Shown here: in pieces, positions 18,063 through 32,294 of the stretch
How positions within the stretch are numbered: position 1 is the stretch's first letter
Layout of the letters: each line of letters begins with the position of its first letter
Source of the DNA: Burkholderiales bacterium
GTDB lineage: Bacteria; Pseudomonadota; Gammaproteobacteria; Burkholderiales; UBA6910
Length of the DNA: 64,000 nucleotides
Assembly (NCBI GenBank): GCA_026005015.1
Contig: BPKG01000001.1
Coordinates: 308,501-372,500, forward strand
Reading direction: 5' to 3'
Notes under the pieces: model-generated
The model's input: the letters and a program-made list of their open reading frames with translations, nothing else
Told to the model about the DNA's origin: nothing
Databases searched by the model: none
Program-made: the position numbers and the translations under genes

Positions 18063-18923
18063 ATGGATCGTTACCAGGACAGGGATACCCTCGAGAGGCC
18101 AGGCCCCGGCCGCCGGCTGGCGGAGGAGCGACGGCGCCAGGGCTTGTCCGTGGCCGACCTCGGGCGCCAGCTCAAGCTGACGCCCAGGCAGGTGGAAGCG
18201 CTGGAGGCCGACGACTATGAACGGCTTCCGGGTAACACCTTCGTGCGCGGCTTCATACGCAACTACGCCAAGGCGCTGCACCTGGATCCCGAGCCCCTGC
18301 TGGCGGAGCTGGAAGAACGGCTGCCCGAAGAGCGCCCCTCGGCCATCCTTCCGCCCATCGAGAACATTCCGTTCGCCAGCGGCAAGGAAGGAAGCTGGCA
18401 CCGTTACCTGCTGCTCGCCGGACTGGTGCTGCTGGTGATCCCCTGGCTGCTGTACGAGACCTACCGCCAGCAGCCCCTAGCGCCACCCCCGACACCGGAA
18501 GTGGCTCTTCCCGTACCTCCGCCCACGGCGGTCGAGCCGGGGGTCTTCGCCGGAGCAAGTTCCTCCGGAAACGCTCCCGCTTCCCCTCCAGACCCGGTTG
18601 CCTCCGCGGCCGGCGCCGCTCCGCTGGCCGCGGCCGGTGCCGAGGCGCAAGCGCCCGCTCCCCAGGAACCGGCGCCTTCTCCGGCCCCGGGCTCCGTGCG
18701 GCTCGTGTTCAAAAAGGAGGCCTGGGTGGAGATTCGAGACCGGGACGGCCAAGTACTGCTCTCCCGGATCAACCCGGCCGGGACCGAGCAAAGGGTGGAG
18801 GGCACGCCGCCCCTTTCCCTGGTGGTGGGCAACGCGACCCAGGTAGCCGTGGAATACAACGGCAAGCCAGTGGATCTTGCCCCTTACACCCGCGCCGAAG
18901 TGGCGCGCCTTGTCCTGGAGTAA
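18063..18923 (+). CDS. rodZ: RodZ-like cytoskeletal HTH protein
   Basis: 286 aa. An N-terminal HTH (about 18-75, [20 protein letters not shown]), one membrane helix (about 115-133), a Pro/Ala-rich periplasmic linker and a C-terminal DUF4115 domain (about 215-286). RodZ links MreB filaments to the cell-wall elongation machinery. Starts 4 bp after pilF and is followed by ispG, the standard arrangement. The linker is low-complexity and unlikely to be folded. Confidence 0.92.
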   Translation: MDRYQDRDTLERPGPGRRLAEERRRQGLSVADLGRQLKLTPRQVEALEADDYERLPGNTFVRGFIRNYAKALHLDPEPLLAELEERLPEERPSAILPPIENIPFASGKEGSWHRYLLLAGLVLLVIPWLLYETYRQQPLAPPPTPEVALPVPPPTAVEPGVFAGASSSGNAPASPPDPVASAAGAAPLAAAGAEAQAPAPQEPAPSPAPGSVRLVFKKEAWVEIRDRDGQVLLSRINPAGTEQRVEGTPPLSLVVGNATQVAVEYNGKPVDLAPYTRAEVARLVLE

Positions 18924-18933
18924 GAAGGGTTTT

Positions 18934-20214
<1,281 letters not shown>

Positions 20215-20272
20215 GCCCCGTTCCAGCAGGACGCCGCCCCGCGGCGGCGCCGATCGATTCGAGGCCGATCCC

Positions 20273-21568
<1,296 letters not shown>

Positions 21569-21590
21569 CCGGAACGGAGAAAGGCGACGG

Positions 21591-22226
21591 ATGAGCGTTT
21601 ACGATTTCGAGGAACAGGAGCAACTGGCCCGGCTGGCGGCGTGGTGGAAGGACAACGGCCGGCTGGTGATCTTGGCGGTGGTGGTGCTCGTCGCCACCGT
21701 AGGGGGGATCTACGGCTGGCGCTACTACCAGACCCAGCAGTCCCTGGCCGCCGCCCGGGCTTACGCCACCCTGGAGCCAGCGATCCTCGCCAACGACGCC
21801 GAAAAGCTCCAGGCGGGAGCGGCCGAGCTGCGCAGCCGCTATCCCCGCTCCCCTTACGCGGCGCGGGCGGCCCTGGCGGCGGCCAAGGCGAGTTACGGGC
21901 GCGGGGACCTGGAATCCGCCAAGGGGAAGCTCACCTGGGTGATGGAGCAGGCCAGGGAAGAGGCGCTGCGGGCCACGGCGCGCCTGCGCCTCGCCCGCAT
22001 CCTCTTCGAAGAGGGGAAGTTCGACCAGACCCTGGCGCTGCTTCCCGCCGAGGACACGACCCCCTATGCCCGGCTCTACGACGACTTGCGCGGCGACGTG
22101 CTGGCCGCCCAGGGCAAAAGGGAAGAGGCGCGCAAAGCGTACCAGCGGGCCCTGGAAAAGAGCGGGCCGGGCGAGCCGCTGCGCAACCTGATCGAGCTCA
22201 AGCTGGACGCCCTGGAGGGGGCATGA
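21591..22226 (+). CDS. YfgM-like inner-membrane TPR protein
   Basis: 211 aa. A cytoplasmic N-terminus, one membrane helix (about 24-43, [19 protein letters not shown]) and a periplasmic TPR domain (DUF2133 / YfgM family). In E. coli YfgM binds the PpiD chaperone at the Sec translocon. Its stop overlaps the bamB start in ATGA, so the two are translationally coupled, as in most betaproteobacteria. Confidence 0.92.
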   Translation: MSVYDFEEQEQLARLAAWWKDNGRLVILAVVVLVATVGGIYGWRYYQTQQSLAAARAYATLEPAILANDAEKLQAGAAELRSRYPRSPYAARAALAAAKASYGRGDLESAKGKLTWVMEQAREEALRATARLRLARILFEEGKFDQTLALLPAEDTTPYARLYDDLRGDVLAAQGKREEARKAYQRALEKSGPGEPLRNLIELKLDALEGA

Positions 22227-23368
22227 GGCGCGCGCTTGCAGGATGGTTCCTGGCGGGGCTTCTTCTCACCGGCTGTTCTACCGTGGTGGGCTGGTTCGGA
22301 CGCTCGGAGCCGGCCATCAAACCCAGCCCCCTGACCCCGATTCAGGCGAGCGCCCGGCTGGAAGTGGTCTGGCGCGCCGCCGTGGGCCGCTCGCCCCAGC
22401 TCGCCCTGGCCCCGGCCGCCGTGGGCGGTGCCGTCTATGGCGCATCCGCCGACGGGACGCTGACCCGCTTCGCCGCCGACAGTGGGCAAACCGTGTGGCG
22501 GGTGGACACCGGAAAGCCGCTCACCGGCGGGGTCGGCGCCGGGGGGGACCTGGTGCTGGTGGGGACCCGGGACGGGGAAGTGCTGGCCTACGGGCAAGAC
22601 GGCAAGCCCCACTGGACCGCGGCCATCGGCACCGTGATCCTGAGCCCGCCCCAGGTGGCCGAGGGCATCGCGGTGGTGCGGGGGGCCGACGGGCGGGTCT
22701 TCGCCCTGGAGGCGGACTCGGGCAAGCGCCGCTGGGTGTATCAGCGGACGCCTCCCGCCCTGAGCGTGCGCAGCTTCGCCGGGGTGGCGGTGGAGCGGGG
22801 CGCCGTGTTCGCGGGCTTCCCCGGAGGGAAGCTCGTGGCCCTGCGCCTCGCCGATGGCCTGGTGGGCTGGGAAGCCACCGTGGCCCAGCCCCGGGGCGCC
22901 ACCGAGCTGGAGCGCATCGCCGACGTGGCCAGCACCCCCGAGGTGGCGGCCGCCGAAGTGTGCGCCGCCGCGTTCCAGGGACGGACCGCCTGCTTCGACG
23001 TGCGCAACGGAAACCTCTTGTGGGCCCGGGACATCTCCAGCTACGCCGGCCTGGACGTGGACGGCCGGGGGCTTTACGTCACCACCGACCGCAGCGAGGT
23101 CATAGGCCTGGAGCTTGGCCGGGGCGCCACCCTCTGGCGCCAGGAGAAGCTCACCGGCCGCCGGCTCACCCGGCCCACCAGCCTGGGCCCTTACGTGGCG
23201 GTGGGAGACTTGGAGGGCTACGTGCATCTGCTCAACGCGGACGACGGTGGCTTTGCTGCCCGCGTTGCGACGGACGGAAGCCCCATCGCCGCCCCGCCGA
23301 CGCGGGTGGAGGGCGGACTGCTGGTGCAGACCACTGGCGGTGCCCTAGTGCTGCTGCGCATCCAGTAA
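22223..23368 (+). CDS. bamB: Outer membrane assembly lipoprotein BamB
   Basis: 381 aa. The signal peptide ends in the lipobox LLTGC; an eight-bladed beta-propeller of PQQ-like repeats follows, e.g. [20 protein letters not shown] and [17 protein letters not shown]. BamB is an accessory subunit of the BAM complex that inserts beta-barrel proteins. ATG 22223 sits in the ATGA overlap with the yfgM-like gene. der follows 32 bp later. Confidence 0.95.
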   Translation: MRRALAGWFLAGLLLTGCSTVVGWFGRSEPAIKPSPLTPIQASARLEVVWRAAVGRSPQLALAPAAVGGAVYGASADGTLTRFAADSGQTVWRVDTGKPLTGGVGAGGDLVLVGTRDGEVLAYGQDGKPHWTAAIGTVILSPPQVAEGIAVVRGADGRVFALEADSGKRRWVYQRTPPALSVRSFAGVAVERGAVFAGFPGGKLVALRLADGLVGWEATVAQPRGATELERIADVASTPEVAAAEVCAAAFQGRTACFDVRNGNLLWARDISSYAGLDVDGRGLYVTTDRSEVIGLELGRGATLWRQEKLTGRRLTRPTSLGPYVAVGDLEGYVHLLNADDGGFAARVATDGSPIAAPPTRVEGGLLVQTTGGALVLLRIQ

Positions 23369-23400
23369 AAAGCGCCCCCGACTACGGCAATGACGGACCC

Positions 23401-24732
23401 ATGAAACCCACCCTGGTCCTGGTCGGGCGACCCAACGTGGGAAAGTCCACCCTGTTCAATCGCCTGACGCGATCCCGGGAGGCCCTGGTGGCGGACCTGC
23501 CGGGGCTCACCCGAGACCGGCATTACGGCCACGGCCGGCTCGGGGCGAAGCCTTTTCTGGTGGTAGACACGGGAGGCCTCGCGCCCGACGCCCAGGAAGG
23601 CATCCTGGCGGAAATGGCCCGGCAGGCGCGCCTCGCCGTGGACGAGGCGGACGTGGTGGTGTTCCTTACGGACGCGCGCGAGGGCTTGACGCTCCAGGAC
23701 CGGGCCATCGCGGAGGAGCTGCGGCGGCGGGGCCGCAGGACCCTCGTCGCCGTCAACAAGGCGGAAGGGCTCCCCCCCGAGATCGCCCGGGCGGAATTCT
23801 TCGAGCTGGGCCTGGGCGAGCCCATTCCCATCTCCGCGGCCCACGGGGACGGGGTAGTGGAGCTGGTGGAGCAGGCCCTGGCCGATTTTCCTTGCGAGGC
23901 TCCGGAGGAGCCCGCCGCCGAACACCCGCGCATCGCGGTGGTGGGGCGCCCCAACGTGGGCAAGTCGACCCTGGTGAACTGCCTCCTAGGCGAAGAGCGC
24001 CTGGTGGTCTACGACCAGCCGGGTACCACCCGAGACGCCATCGCCGTGGAGTTCCAGCGGGACGGGCGCACCTATACCCTGGTTGACACCGCGGGCCTGC
24101 GGCGCCGGGGCCGGATCGAGGAGCCCGCGGAAAAGTTTTCCGTGGTGAAGACCCTCCAGGCCATCGAGGCCGCCCACGTGGTGATCCTGGTGCTGGACGC
24201 CCGCAGCGAGGTGGCCGAGCAGGACGCCCACATCGCCGGGTTTGTCCTGGAGGCGGGCCGGGCCTTGGTGGTGGCGGTTAACAAATGGGACGGGCTCCCG
24301 GCCGAACGGCGGGATGAGGTCAAGAAGGAGATCGAGCGCAAGCTGGAGTTCTTGAGTTTCGCCCGCTTCCACTACATCTCGGCCCGGGAGGGAACAGGGG
24401 TGGGTGCCCTCATGCGCTCGGTGGACGAGGCCTACCGCTCCGCCATGGCCAAGCTTTCCACCCCCAAGCTCACCCGGCTGCTGCAGGCGCTGGCGGCGAA
24501 GCAGCCGCCGCCCCGGGCGGGCATCGTGCGGCCCAAGCTCCGCTACGCCCATCAAGGGGGCAGCAATCCGCCCCTCATCGTGATCCACGGCAACGCCTTG
24601 GAGCGATTGCCGGAGAGCTATCGGCGCTACCTGGAGAACAGTTTCCGCCGGGAGTTCCAGCTCGAGGGCACGCCCCTGCGGGTCGTGTTCCGGGTGGGCC
24701 CCAATCCCTACGCGCCGAGGGCCCGGCGTTGA
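23401..24732 (+). CDS. der: Ribosome biogenesis GTPase Der (EngA)
   Basis: 443 aa with two tandem GTPase domains and a C-terminal KH-like domain, needed for 50S maturation. The first P-loop GRPNVGKS is at residues 9-16 and the second in [16 protein letters not shown] near 180-195. The first NKxD element is changed to NKAE (VAVNKAEGL), common in this family; the second is NKWD. Confidence 0.98.
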   Translation: MKPTLVLVGRPNVGKSTLFNRLTRSREALVADLPGLTRDRHYGHGRLGAKPFLVVDTGGLAPDAQEGILAEMARQARLAVDEADVVVFLTDAREGLTLQDRAIAEELRRRGRRTLVAVNKAEGLPPEIARAEFFELGLGEPIPISAAHGDGVVELVEQALADFPCEAPEEPAAEHPRIAVVGRPNVGKSTLVNCLLGEERLVVYDQPGTTRDAIAVEFQRDGRTYTLVDTAGLRRRGRIEEPAEKFSVVKTLQAIEAAHVVILVLDARSEVAEQDAHIAGFVLEAGRALVVAVNKWDGLPAERRDEVKKEIERKLEFLSFARFHYISAREGTGVGALMRSVDEAYRSAMAKLSTPKLTRLLQALAAKQPPPRAGIVRPKLRYAHQGGSNPPLIVIHGNALERLPESYRRYLENSFRREFQLEGTPLRVVFRVGPNPYAPRARR

Positions 24733-24844
24733 ACCCCTATCCTGCGCCGCAGTCGAATTTCGGGATGGCTTGCGCGCTGGGTTTATTTGAGCGGGCAATT
24801 GGGATAGAGTAAAGGCTTGCAAGACCAGAAAAATCGGAGAACCC

Positions 24845-25090
24845 ATGAGCTCGAAAGGGCAAACGTTACAAGACCCCTTTTTGAACATTCTGCGCAAGGA
24901 GCACATCCCCGTTTCCATTTACCTGGTGAACGGGATCAAGCTCCAGGGGCAGATCGATTCGTTCGACCAGTACGTGGTGCTGCTCAAGAACACGGTGACC
25001 CAGATGGTGTACAAGCACGCCATTTCCACCGTGGTGCCCTCTCGCCCTGTCAGCATTCCTTACGACCAAGGCTCCGCATCTGATGCTTGA
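24845..25090 (+). CDS. hfq: RNA chaperone Hfq
   Basis: 81 aa Sm-like hexamer that pairs small RNAs with mRNAs. [20 protein letters not shown] is the canonical N-terminus, and the Sm2 motif VYKHAIST is intact. The C-terminal tail is short, as in many betaproteobacteria. The 112-bp gap upstream (24733-24844) likely holds a promoter, but I cannot define one confidently. hflX overlaps the last 8 bases. Confidence 0.98.
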   Translation: MSSKGQTLQDPFLNILRKEHIPVSIYLVNGIKLQGQIDSFDQYVVLLKNTVTQMVYKHAISTVVPSRPVSIPYDQGSASDA

Positions 25091-26237
25091 TCGGCCGGCC
25101 GATGGGGATCGGGCGGTCCTCGTCGGCATCGATCCGGGCGATCCCGGCTTTCGGGACTCCCTCGAAGAATTGAAGCTCCTCGCCACGAGCGCCGGCCTCG
25201 CGGTGGCTGCGGTGGTCTCGGGCCGCCGCGAGCGGCCCGACCCGGCCACCTACGCCGGGAGCGGCAAGGTGGCCGAGGTGCGGGACCTGGTGGCGCGCCT
25301 GGGGGCTTCCCTGGTAGTGCTCAACCACGACCTCTCGCCCGTCCAGGAGCGCAACCTGGAGCGGGCGCTCCAGTGCCGCGTGGTGGACCGCACCGCCTTG
25401 ATCCTCGACATCTTCGCCCAACGCGCCCGCAGCCACGAAGGAAAGCTGCAGGTGGAGCTCGCCCAGCTCGAGCGCCTCTCGACCCGGCTGGTGCGAGGCT
25501 GGACCCACTTGGAGCGGCAGAAAGGCGGCATCGGGCTGCGGGGCCCGGGGGAGACCCAATTGGAGACCGACCGGCGGCTGGTGGCTCGGCGGGTCAAGGT
25601 GCTCAAGGACAAGCTCGCCCGGCTTGGCCAGCAGCGGGCGGTGCAGCGGCGCTCCCGAGAGCGGGCTCGGGTGATCCCGGTCTCCCTGGTGGGCTATACC
25701 AACGCCGGCAAATCGACCCTGTTCAACGCCCTGGCCGACGGCCATGCCTACGCCGCCGATCAGCTCTTTGCCACCCTGGACACCACCACGAGGCGCCTGT
25801 TCCTTCCGGATTGCCCGCCGGTGGTGCTCTCGGACACGGTGGGATTCATCCGCGATCTGCCCCACACCTTGATCGCCGCTTTCCGCGCCACCCTGGAGGA
25901 GACGGCGCGGGCCTCCCTCCTGCTGCACGTGGTGGATGCTTCTAGCCCCGAGCGGGAAACCCACATCGCTCAGGTGAACAAGGTGCTGGCGGAAATCGGC
26001 GCCGACGCGATTCCCCAGATCGTGGTGCTCAACAAGACCGATCTCGTCGGGCTTCCCGCGGGGGTGGAGCGGGATGAATATGGTAAGATTGCGCGCGTTC
26101 GCGCGAGTGCACTGACGGGCGCCGGCCTGGATCTCGTACGGGCGGCCGTGGCCGAACGCTTCCCCCAGGACGCGGGCGTCGAGATGCAACCGCCGGAGCC
26201 GGCCGATCGCCGCTCCAGCGCTTTACACGGCCTTTGA
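25083..26237 (+). CDS. hflX: GTPase HflX
   Basis: 384 aa ribosome-binding GTPase that splits stalled or heat-damaged 70S ribosomes. The N-terminal nucleotide-binding domain is followed by the glycine-rich [17 protein letters not shown] linker and the G domain with [19 protein letters not shown] and NKTD. ATG 25083 overlaps hfq by 8 bp, the usual arrangement. Confidence 0.97.
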   Translation: MLDRPADGDRAVLVGIDPGDPGFRDSLEELKLLATSAGLAVAAVVSGRRERPDPATYAGSGKVAEVRDLVARLGASLVVLNHDLSPVQERNLERALQCRVVDRTALILDIFAQRARSHEGKLQVELAQLERLSTRLVRGWTHLERQKGGIGLRGPGETQLETDRRLVARRVKVLKDKLARLGQQRAVQRRSRERARVIPVSLVGYTNAGKSTLFNALADGHAYAADQLFATLDTTTRRLFLPDCPPVVLSDTVGFIRDLPHTLIAAFRATLEETARASLLLHVVDASSPERETHIAQVNKVLAEIGADAIPQIVVLNKTDLVGLPAGVERDEYGKIARVRASALTGAGLDLVRAAVAERFPQDAGVEMQPPEPADRRSSALHGL

Positions 26238-26271
26238 TTCCTTAGCATCGCGATTTCGGGAACCCTCTCTC

Positions 26272-27444
26272 ATGAATGATCCCCAATGGGGGCGACGGGG
26301 CCGCCAGGGCCCGCCGGACCTGGACGAGCTGTGGCGCTCCGTGCAGCAGAAGCTCGCCGGGCTTTTCGGCGGGCGCCGCCGTCCCGACGATGGCGGCGGC
26401 CCGCCCTCCGGACCGGTCAAGGGCGGATTCGGTTTCCTGTTCGGGCTGGTCCTGCTGGTGTGGCTCGCCAGCGGCTTCTACATCGTGGACGCGAGCCAGC
26501 GCGGCGTGGTTCTGCGCTTCGGCAAATACGCGGAAACCACCCTGCCCGGTCCCCGCTGGCACCTTCCCTATCCCATCGAGACGGTGGAGATCGTGAACCT
26601 GTCCCAGGTACGTACGGTGGAGGTCGGCTACCGCAACGACGTGCGCAGCAAGGTGCTGAAAGAAGCCCTCATGCTCACCGACGACGAGAACATCGTCGAC
26701 ATCCAGTTCGCCGTGCAATACATCCTGAAGAGTCCCGAGGACTACCTGTTCAACAACCGCGGCCCGGATGAGGCGGTGCGCCAGGCCGCCGAAACCGCCT
26801 TCCGGGAAGTGGTGGGCAAGAGCAAGATGGACTTCGTTCTCTACGAGGGCCGCGAGGAAGTGGCGGCCCGGGCCCACAAGCTGATGCAGGACATCCTGGA
26901 TCGCTACGGCACCGGCATCCAGGTGAGCAAGGTCAACCTGCAGAACGCCCAGCCGCCGGAGCAGGTGCAGGCCGCCTTCGACGATGCGGTGAAGGCGGGC
27001 CAAGACCGGGAGCGGCTGATCAACGAGGGCCAGGCGTACGCCAATGACGTGATTCCGAGGGCGCGCGGGACCGCGGCGCGGTTAATGGAGGAGGCGGAAG
27101 CGTATCGGGCGCAAGTCATCGCCCGAGCGGAAGGCGACGCCAGCCGCTTCCGCCAGTTGCAGGCCGAGTATGCGAAAGCCCCCGCGGTGACCCGGGAGCG
27201 CCTGTACCTGGAGACGATGCAGCAGGTGCTGGCCAACACCTCGAAAGTTCTCATCGACCAGAAGACGGGGGGCAATTTGTTGATGCTGCCCCTGGACCAG
27301 TTGCTGCAGGCGGCCGGCGCGGGCGCCGCAGCGGACGCCGTGGCCGCGGGCCGAGCGCCGGCCACGCAGGACTACGGCACGGACGCGACTGGCGGACGGT
27401 CCCGCGACGCCTTCCGCAGCCGTGACAGGGAGACGCGGCCATGA
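26272..27444 (+). CDS. hflK: HflK, modulator of the FtsH protease
   Basis: 390 aa. A Gly/Pro/Arg-rich N-terminus, a membrane helix (about 50-70, FLFGLVLLVWLASGFYIV) and a periplasmic SPFH/band-7 domain, then a variable tail. With HflC it forms the large cage around FtsH and modulates its proteolysis. It overlaps the hflC start by 4 bp. Confidence 0.96.
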   Translation: MNDPQWGRRGRQGPPDLDELWRSVQQKLAGLFGGRRRPDDGGGPPSGPVKGGFGFLFGLVLLVWLASGFYIVDASQRGVVLRFGKYAETTLPGPRWHLPYPIETVEIVNLSQVRTVEVGYRNDVRSKVLKEALMLTDDENIVDIQFAVQYILKSPEDYLFNNRGPDEAVRQAAETAFREVVGKSKMDFVLYEGREEVAARAHKLMQDILDRYGTGIQVSKVNLQNAQPPEQVQAAFDDAVKAGQDRERLINEGQAYANDVIPRARGTAARLMEEAEAYRAQVIARAEGDASRFRQLQAEYAKAPAVTRERLYLETMQQVLANTSKVLIDQKTGGNLLMLPLDQLLQAAGAGAAADAVAAGRAPATQDYGTDATGGRSRDAFRSRDRETRP

Positions 27445-28316
27445 AAAACCTCGGAACCCTGGCCGTCGGCGTCGTCGTAGCGCTGATCGTCGGAAGCCTG
27501 TGCGTCTACACGGTGGACGAGCGGCAAGACGCCCTGGTCTTCCAGCTCGGGGAGGTGGTCAAGGTCACCAAGGAGCCGGGGTTGTACTTCAAGCTGCCGC
27601 TGGTGCAGAACGTGCGTTACTTCGATACCCGTATTCTCACTTTCGACACGCCGGACCCGGAGCGCTTCCTCACGTCCGAGAAGAAAAACGTGCTGGTGGA
27701 CTACTTCGTCAAGTGGCGCATCGTCGATCCCAAGCAGTATTACGTATCGGTCGCGGGCGACGAGCTGCGGGCCCAGACGCGCCTGCAGCAAACCATCAAC
27801 GACGGCCTGCGCGCCGAGTTCGGCAAGCGCTCGGTGCACGAGGTGGTCTCCGGCGAGCGGGACAAGATCATGGAAATCCAGCGGGAGCGGGCCGACCAGG
27901 ACGCGCGCAAGATCGGCATCCAGGTGGTGGACGTACGGTTGAAGCGCGTGGACCTTCCCCAGGAGGTGAGCGAGGCGGTGTATCGGCGCATGGAAGCGGA
28001 GCGCAAACGGGTGGCGAACGAGCTGCGCGCCACCGGCGCAGCGGAAGCCGAGCGCATCCGGGCGGACGCCGACCGGCAGCGGGAGGTGATCATCGCCGAG
28101 GCGTATCGCGACGCCCAGCGCATCAAGGGTGACGGCGATGCGAAGGCGACCGCCATCTACGCCCGCGCTCTAGAGAGAGATCCCGAATTCTATGCCTTCT
28201 ACCGGAGCATGGAGGCGTACCGCCAGAGCCTGCGCAGTAAGAGCGACGTACTGCTGCTCGAACCGAACTCGGACTTCTTCAAGTACCTGAACAATCCCAA
28301 CCGGGGCAGGAAATAG
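27441..28316 (+). CDS. hflC: HflC, modulator of the FtsH protease
   Basis: 291 aa. An N-terminal membrane anchor (LAVGVVVALIVGSLCVYTV) and an SPFH/band-7 domain with a long coiled-coil (about 180-245). Partner of HflK. A perfect 32-bp palindrome begins at the base after its stop codon. Confidence 0.97.
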   Translation: MKNLGTLAVGVVVALIVGSLCVYTVDERQDALVFQLGEVVKVTKEPGLYFKLPLVQNVRYFDTRILTFDTPDPERFLTSEKKNVLVDYFVKWRIVDPKQYYVSVAGDELRAQTRLQQTINDGLRAEFGKRSVHEVVSGERDKIMEIQRERADQDARKIGIQVVDVRLKRVDLPQEVSEAVYRRMEAERKRVANELRATGAAEAERIRADADRQREVIIAEAYRDAQRIKGDGDAKATAIYARALERDPEFYAFYRSMEAYRQSLRSKSDVLLLEPNSDFFKYLNNPNRGRK

Positions 28317-28348
28317 CCCGCGGCGGCGGTGCGCACCGCCGCCGCGGG
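28317..28348. repeat. Perfect 32-bp palindrome after hflC
   Basis: Left arm CCCGCGGCGGCGGTGC (28317-28332) is the exact reverse complement of the right arm (28333-28348). In RNA it would be an extremely stable hairpin. It abuts the hflC stop and ends 10 bp before the GTG of the DUF2065 gene. There is no following T-run, so it is not a standard intrinsic terminator. It may attenuate, stabilise or process the hflKC mRNA. Confidence 0.85.
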
Positions 28349-28358
28349 GAGGGACGTC

Positions 28359-28547
28359 GTGCTCAGTAACCTGCTGCTTGCCGTGGGTCTCATGCTGGTG
28401 CTCGAGGGCATTCTTCCCTTTCTCGCGCCGAATCTCTGGCGCGAGGCGTTCAGGAAGCTCACCGAGATGAGCGACGGACAGATCCGCTTCATCGGGCTGT
28501 CCTCGATGCTGTGCGGCCTGCTGCTCCTCGCCCTCATGGGCTCTTAG
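28359..28547 (+). CDS. DUF2065 (YjeT-like) small membrane protein
   Basis: 62 aa with two membrane helices (LSNLLLAVGLMLVLEGILPF and IRFIGLSSMLCGLLLLALM). This small family sits between hflC and hisZ or purA in many proteobacteria; its role is unknown. GTG 28359 is preceded by GGGGAGGGA, so it is preferred over the upstream GTG at 28329, which lies inside the palindrome. Confidence 0.88.
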   Translation: MLSNLLLAVGLMLVLEGILPFLAPNLWREAFRKLTEMSDGQIRFIGLSSMLCGLLLLALMGS

Positions 28548-28570
28548 CGGCACAGTTGAGCTTGCGAACG

Positions 28571-31061
<2,491 letters not shown>

Positions 31062-31100
31062 TCGGCCCTCGATCCAGGTATCGCCCGGCCGGCGGGGCGG

Positions 31101-31481
31101 TTACCAGTGCCAGATCTGGTCGTACTTCCCGAGCAGGCCGGCGATGCCGGCGCGGGGGATGGGCGTCAAGCCTTCGATCAGATCGGCTCGATCGATCCCC
31201 CGCTCGGCCAGATCCTCGGACACGATGTAGACGTGGACCCCTTTCGCCACCAGCTTGCCCAGGTCCTCGGCGATGCGGGGCGGCTGGGTCTGGACCTCCG
31301 CGCCGAAGGCGAGCCCCGAGGCGTCCTGGTTTTTCAAGCCGTAGCTCACTGCGTTTCCCCGCAACAGCACGTCCAGATCGGCGCCGGCGCCCTTCATCGC
31401 GTGGGTCAGCCACACGATGGTGTCGTCCTGCTCTTCAAGGGTTGCGCGGTAGGCCGTTTCGATGACGTTGAGCACCTTCAT
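31101..31481 (-). CDS. DsrE-family protein, cysteine-free (subunit 3 of trio)
   Basis: 126 aa with the DsrE/DsrF/TusC-like alpha/beta fold (MKVLNVIETAYRATLEEQDD at the start, ending GLLGKYDQIWHW). Members of this fold relay persulfide sulfur, but this protein has no cysteine at all, so it cannot carry sulfur itself and is more likely structural. It is the last gene of cysJ-cysI-dsrE-like-1-2-3 and follows the second DsrE-like gene by 11 bp. The exact subfamily is not clear to me. Confidence 0.72.
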   Translation of the reverse strand: MKVLNVIETAYRATLEEQDDTIVWLTHAMKGAGADLDVLLRGNAVSYGLKNQDASGLAFGAEVQTQPPRIAEDLGKLVAKGVHVYIVSEDLAERGIDRADLIEGLTPIPRAGIAGLLGKYDQIWHW

Positions 31482-31492
31482 CGCCTTCCTCC

Positions 31493-31906
31493 TTACTTCG
31501 TCGGGATGACCAGGGTGTTGTCGGAGGACTCGGCCATTTTCCAGAAGTCGGCCGGGCTCCCCCGGCGCACCCCCTCGATGGCCTCGCCGACGCCCCGCTC
31601 ATCGACGCACAGCCCGCAGTTCACCCAGTCGAGGCTGCCGCCGTTTTCCTTGGCCTCCTTCATCAGGGCCGCGATCCACTTGCGCGGCAACGGGTGGTTC
31701 TCCTCCTCCACGTCCCGCCCGTGCACGGCGTTGGCGTGGGGCGCCTGTTTGGCGAACGGCAGACAGACCGCGCCTTCGTAGGCAAACACGTTGATCCGAT
31801 AGCCGCGCCGGGCTGCGATGGCAATGAGCCGCAGCGCCGTGGTGCTGCGGGCGTTCTCGTAAGGGGGATCCATCAAGGCGAAGGTCAGGGTTTTGCGGGT
31901 CGCCAT
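31493..31906 (-). CDS. DsrE-family protein with candidate sulfur-carrier cysteines (subunit 2)
   Basis: 137 aa, DsrE/TusD-like. Cysteines are at 48 (EGAVCLPFAKQ), 97 and 100 (WVNCGLCVDERG). The NCGLC...RG segment lies where DsrE and TusD carry their reactive cysteine before a helix, so it is the likely persulfide site of the trio. This is the only one of the three with cysteine. ATG 31906 has an AGGAGAAA site upstream. It is flanked closely by the other two genes (11 and 13 bp). Confidence 0.75.
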   Translation of the reverse strand: MATRKTLTFALMDPPYENARSTTALRLIAIAARRGYRINVFAYEGAVCLPFAKQAPHANAVHGRDVEEENHPLPRKWIAALMKEAKENGGSLDWVNCGLCVDERGVGEAIEGVRRGSPADFWKMAESSDNTLVIPTK

Positions 31907-31919
31907 GGTTTTTCTCCTT

Positions 31920-32246
31920 TCAATGCCAGAGGGTCTTGGTGCCGGCGGCGAGCTGGTCCACCACCACCTCCAGGTCCGCGGCCGCCACGCCCTCCACCAG
32001 GCGGTCTACAGGGATGCCCCGCTCCCGCAGGGAGAACTCGTCGGCGAGCACTGTCACTCCTGCGCGGGCCGTCTCAGCAAGACCCAGGTAGCGCGCTCCG
32101 CGGCGGGCCGGCAGCACGCCGTTCTGAACGAGGAACAGGGTGACCTGGTTGCCTTCCCGCGCGAGGTCTCGGGCGAGCTGGTAGTAATTGGAGACGTCGT
32201 TGCTATCGAAAGGATCCCGCGATTCGATCAGCAGGTAGTTGGCCAT
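31920..32246 (-). CDS. DsrE-family protein, cysteine-free (subunit 1)
   Basis: 108 aa, DsrE/DsrH-like (MANYLLIESRDPFDSNDVSN at the start, TLFLVQNGVLPAR in the core). No cysteine. It starts 48 bp after cysI with an AGGAGAAG ribosome-binding site and is followed by the other two DsrE-like genes. By analogy with DsrEFH and TusBCD, three such subunits could form a hexamer with a single active cysteine subunit; that is inference. Confidence 0.75.
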   Translation of the reverse strand: MANYLLIESRDPFDSNDVSNYYQLARDLAREGNQVTLFLVQNGVLPARRGARYLGLAETARAGVTVLADEFSLRERGIPVDRLVEGVAAADLEVVVDQLAAGTKTLWH

Positions 32247-32294
32247 TCGCTTCTCCTTTGGGTTCGATGGCGGAGCATCGCCGGCGCAGGATGC

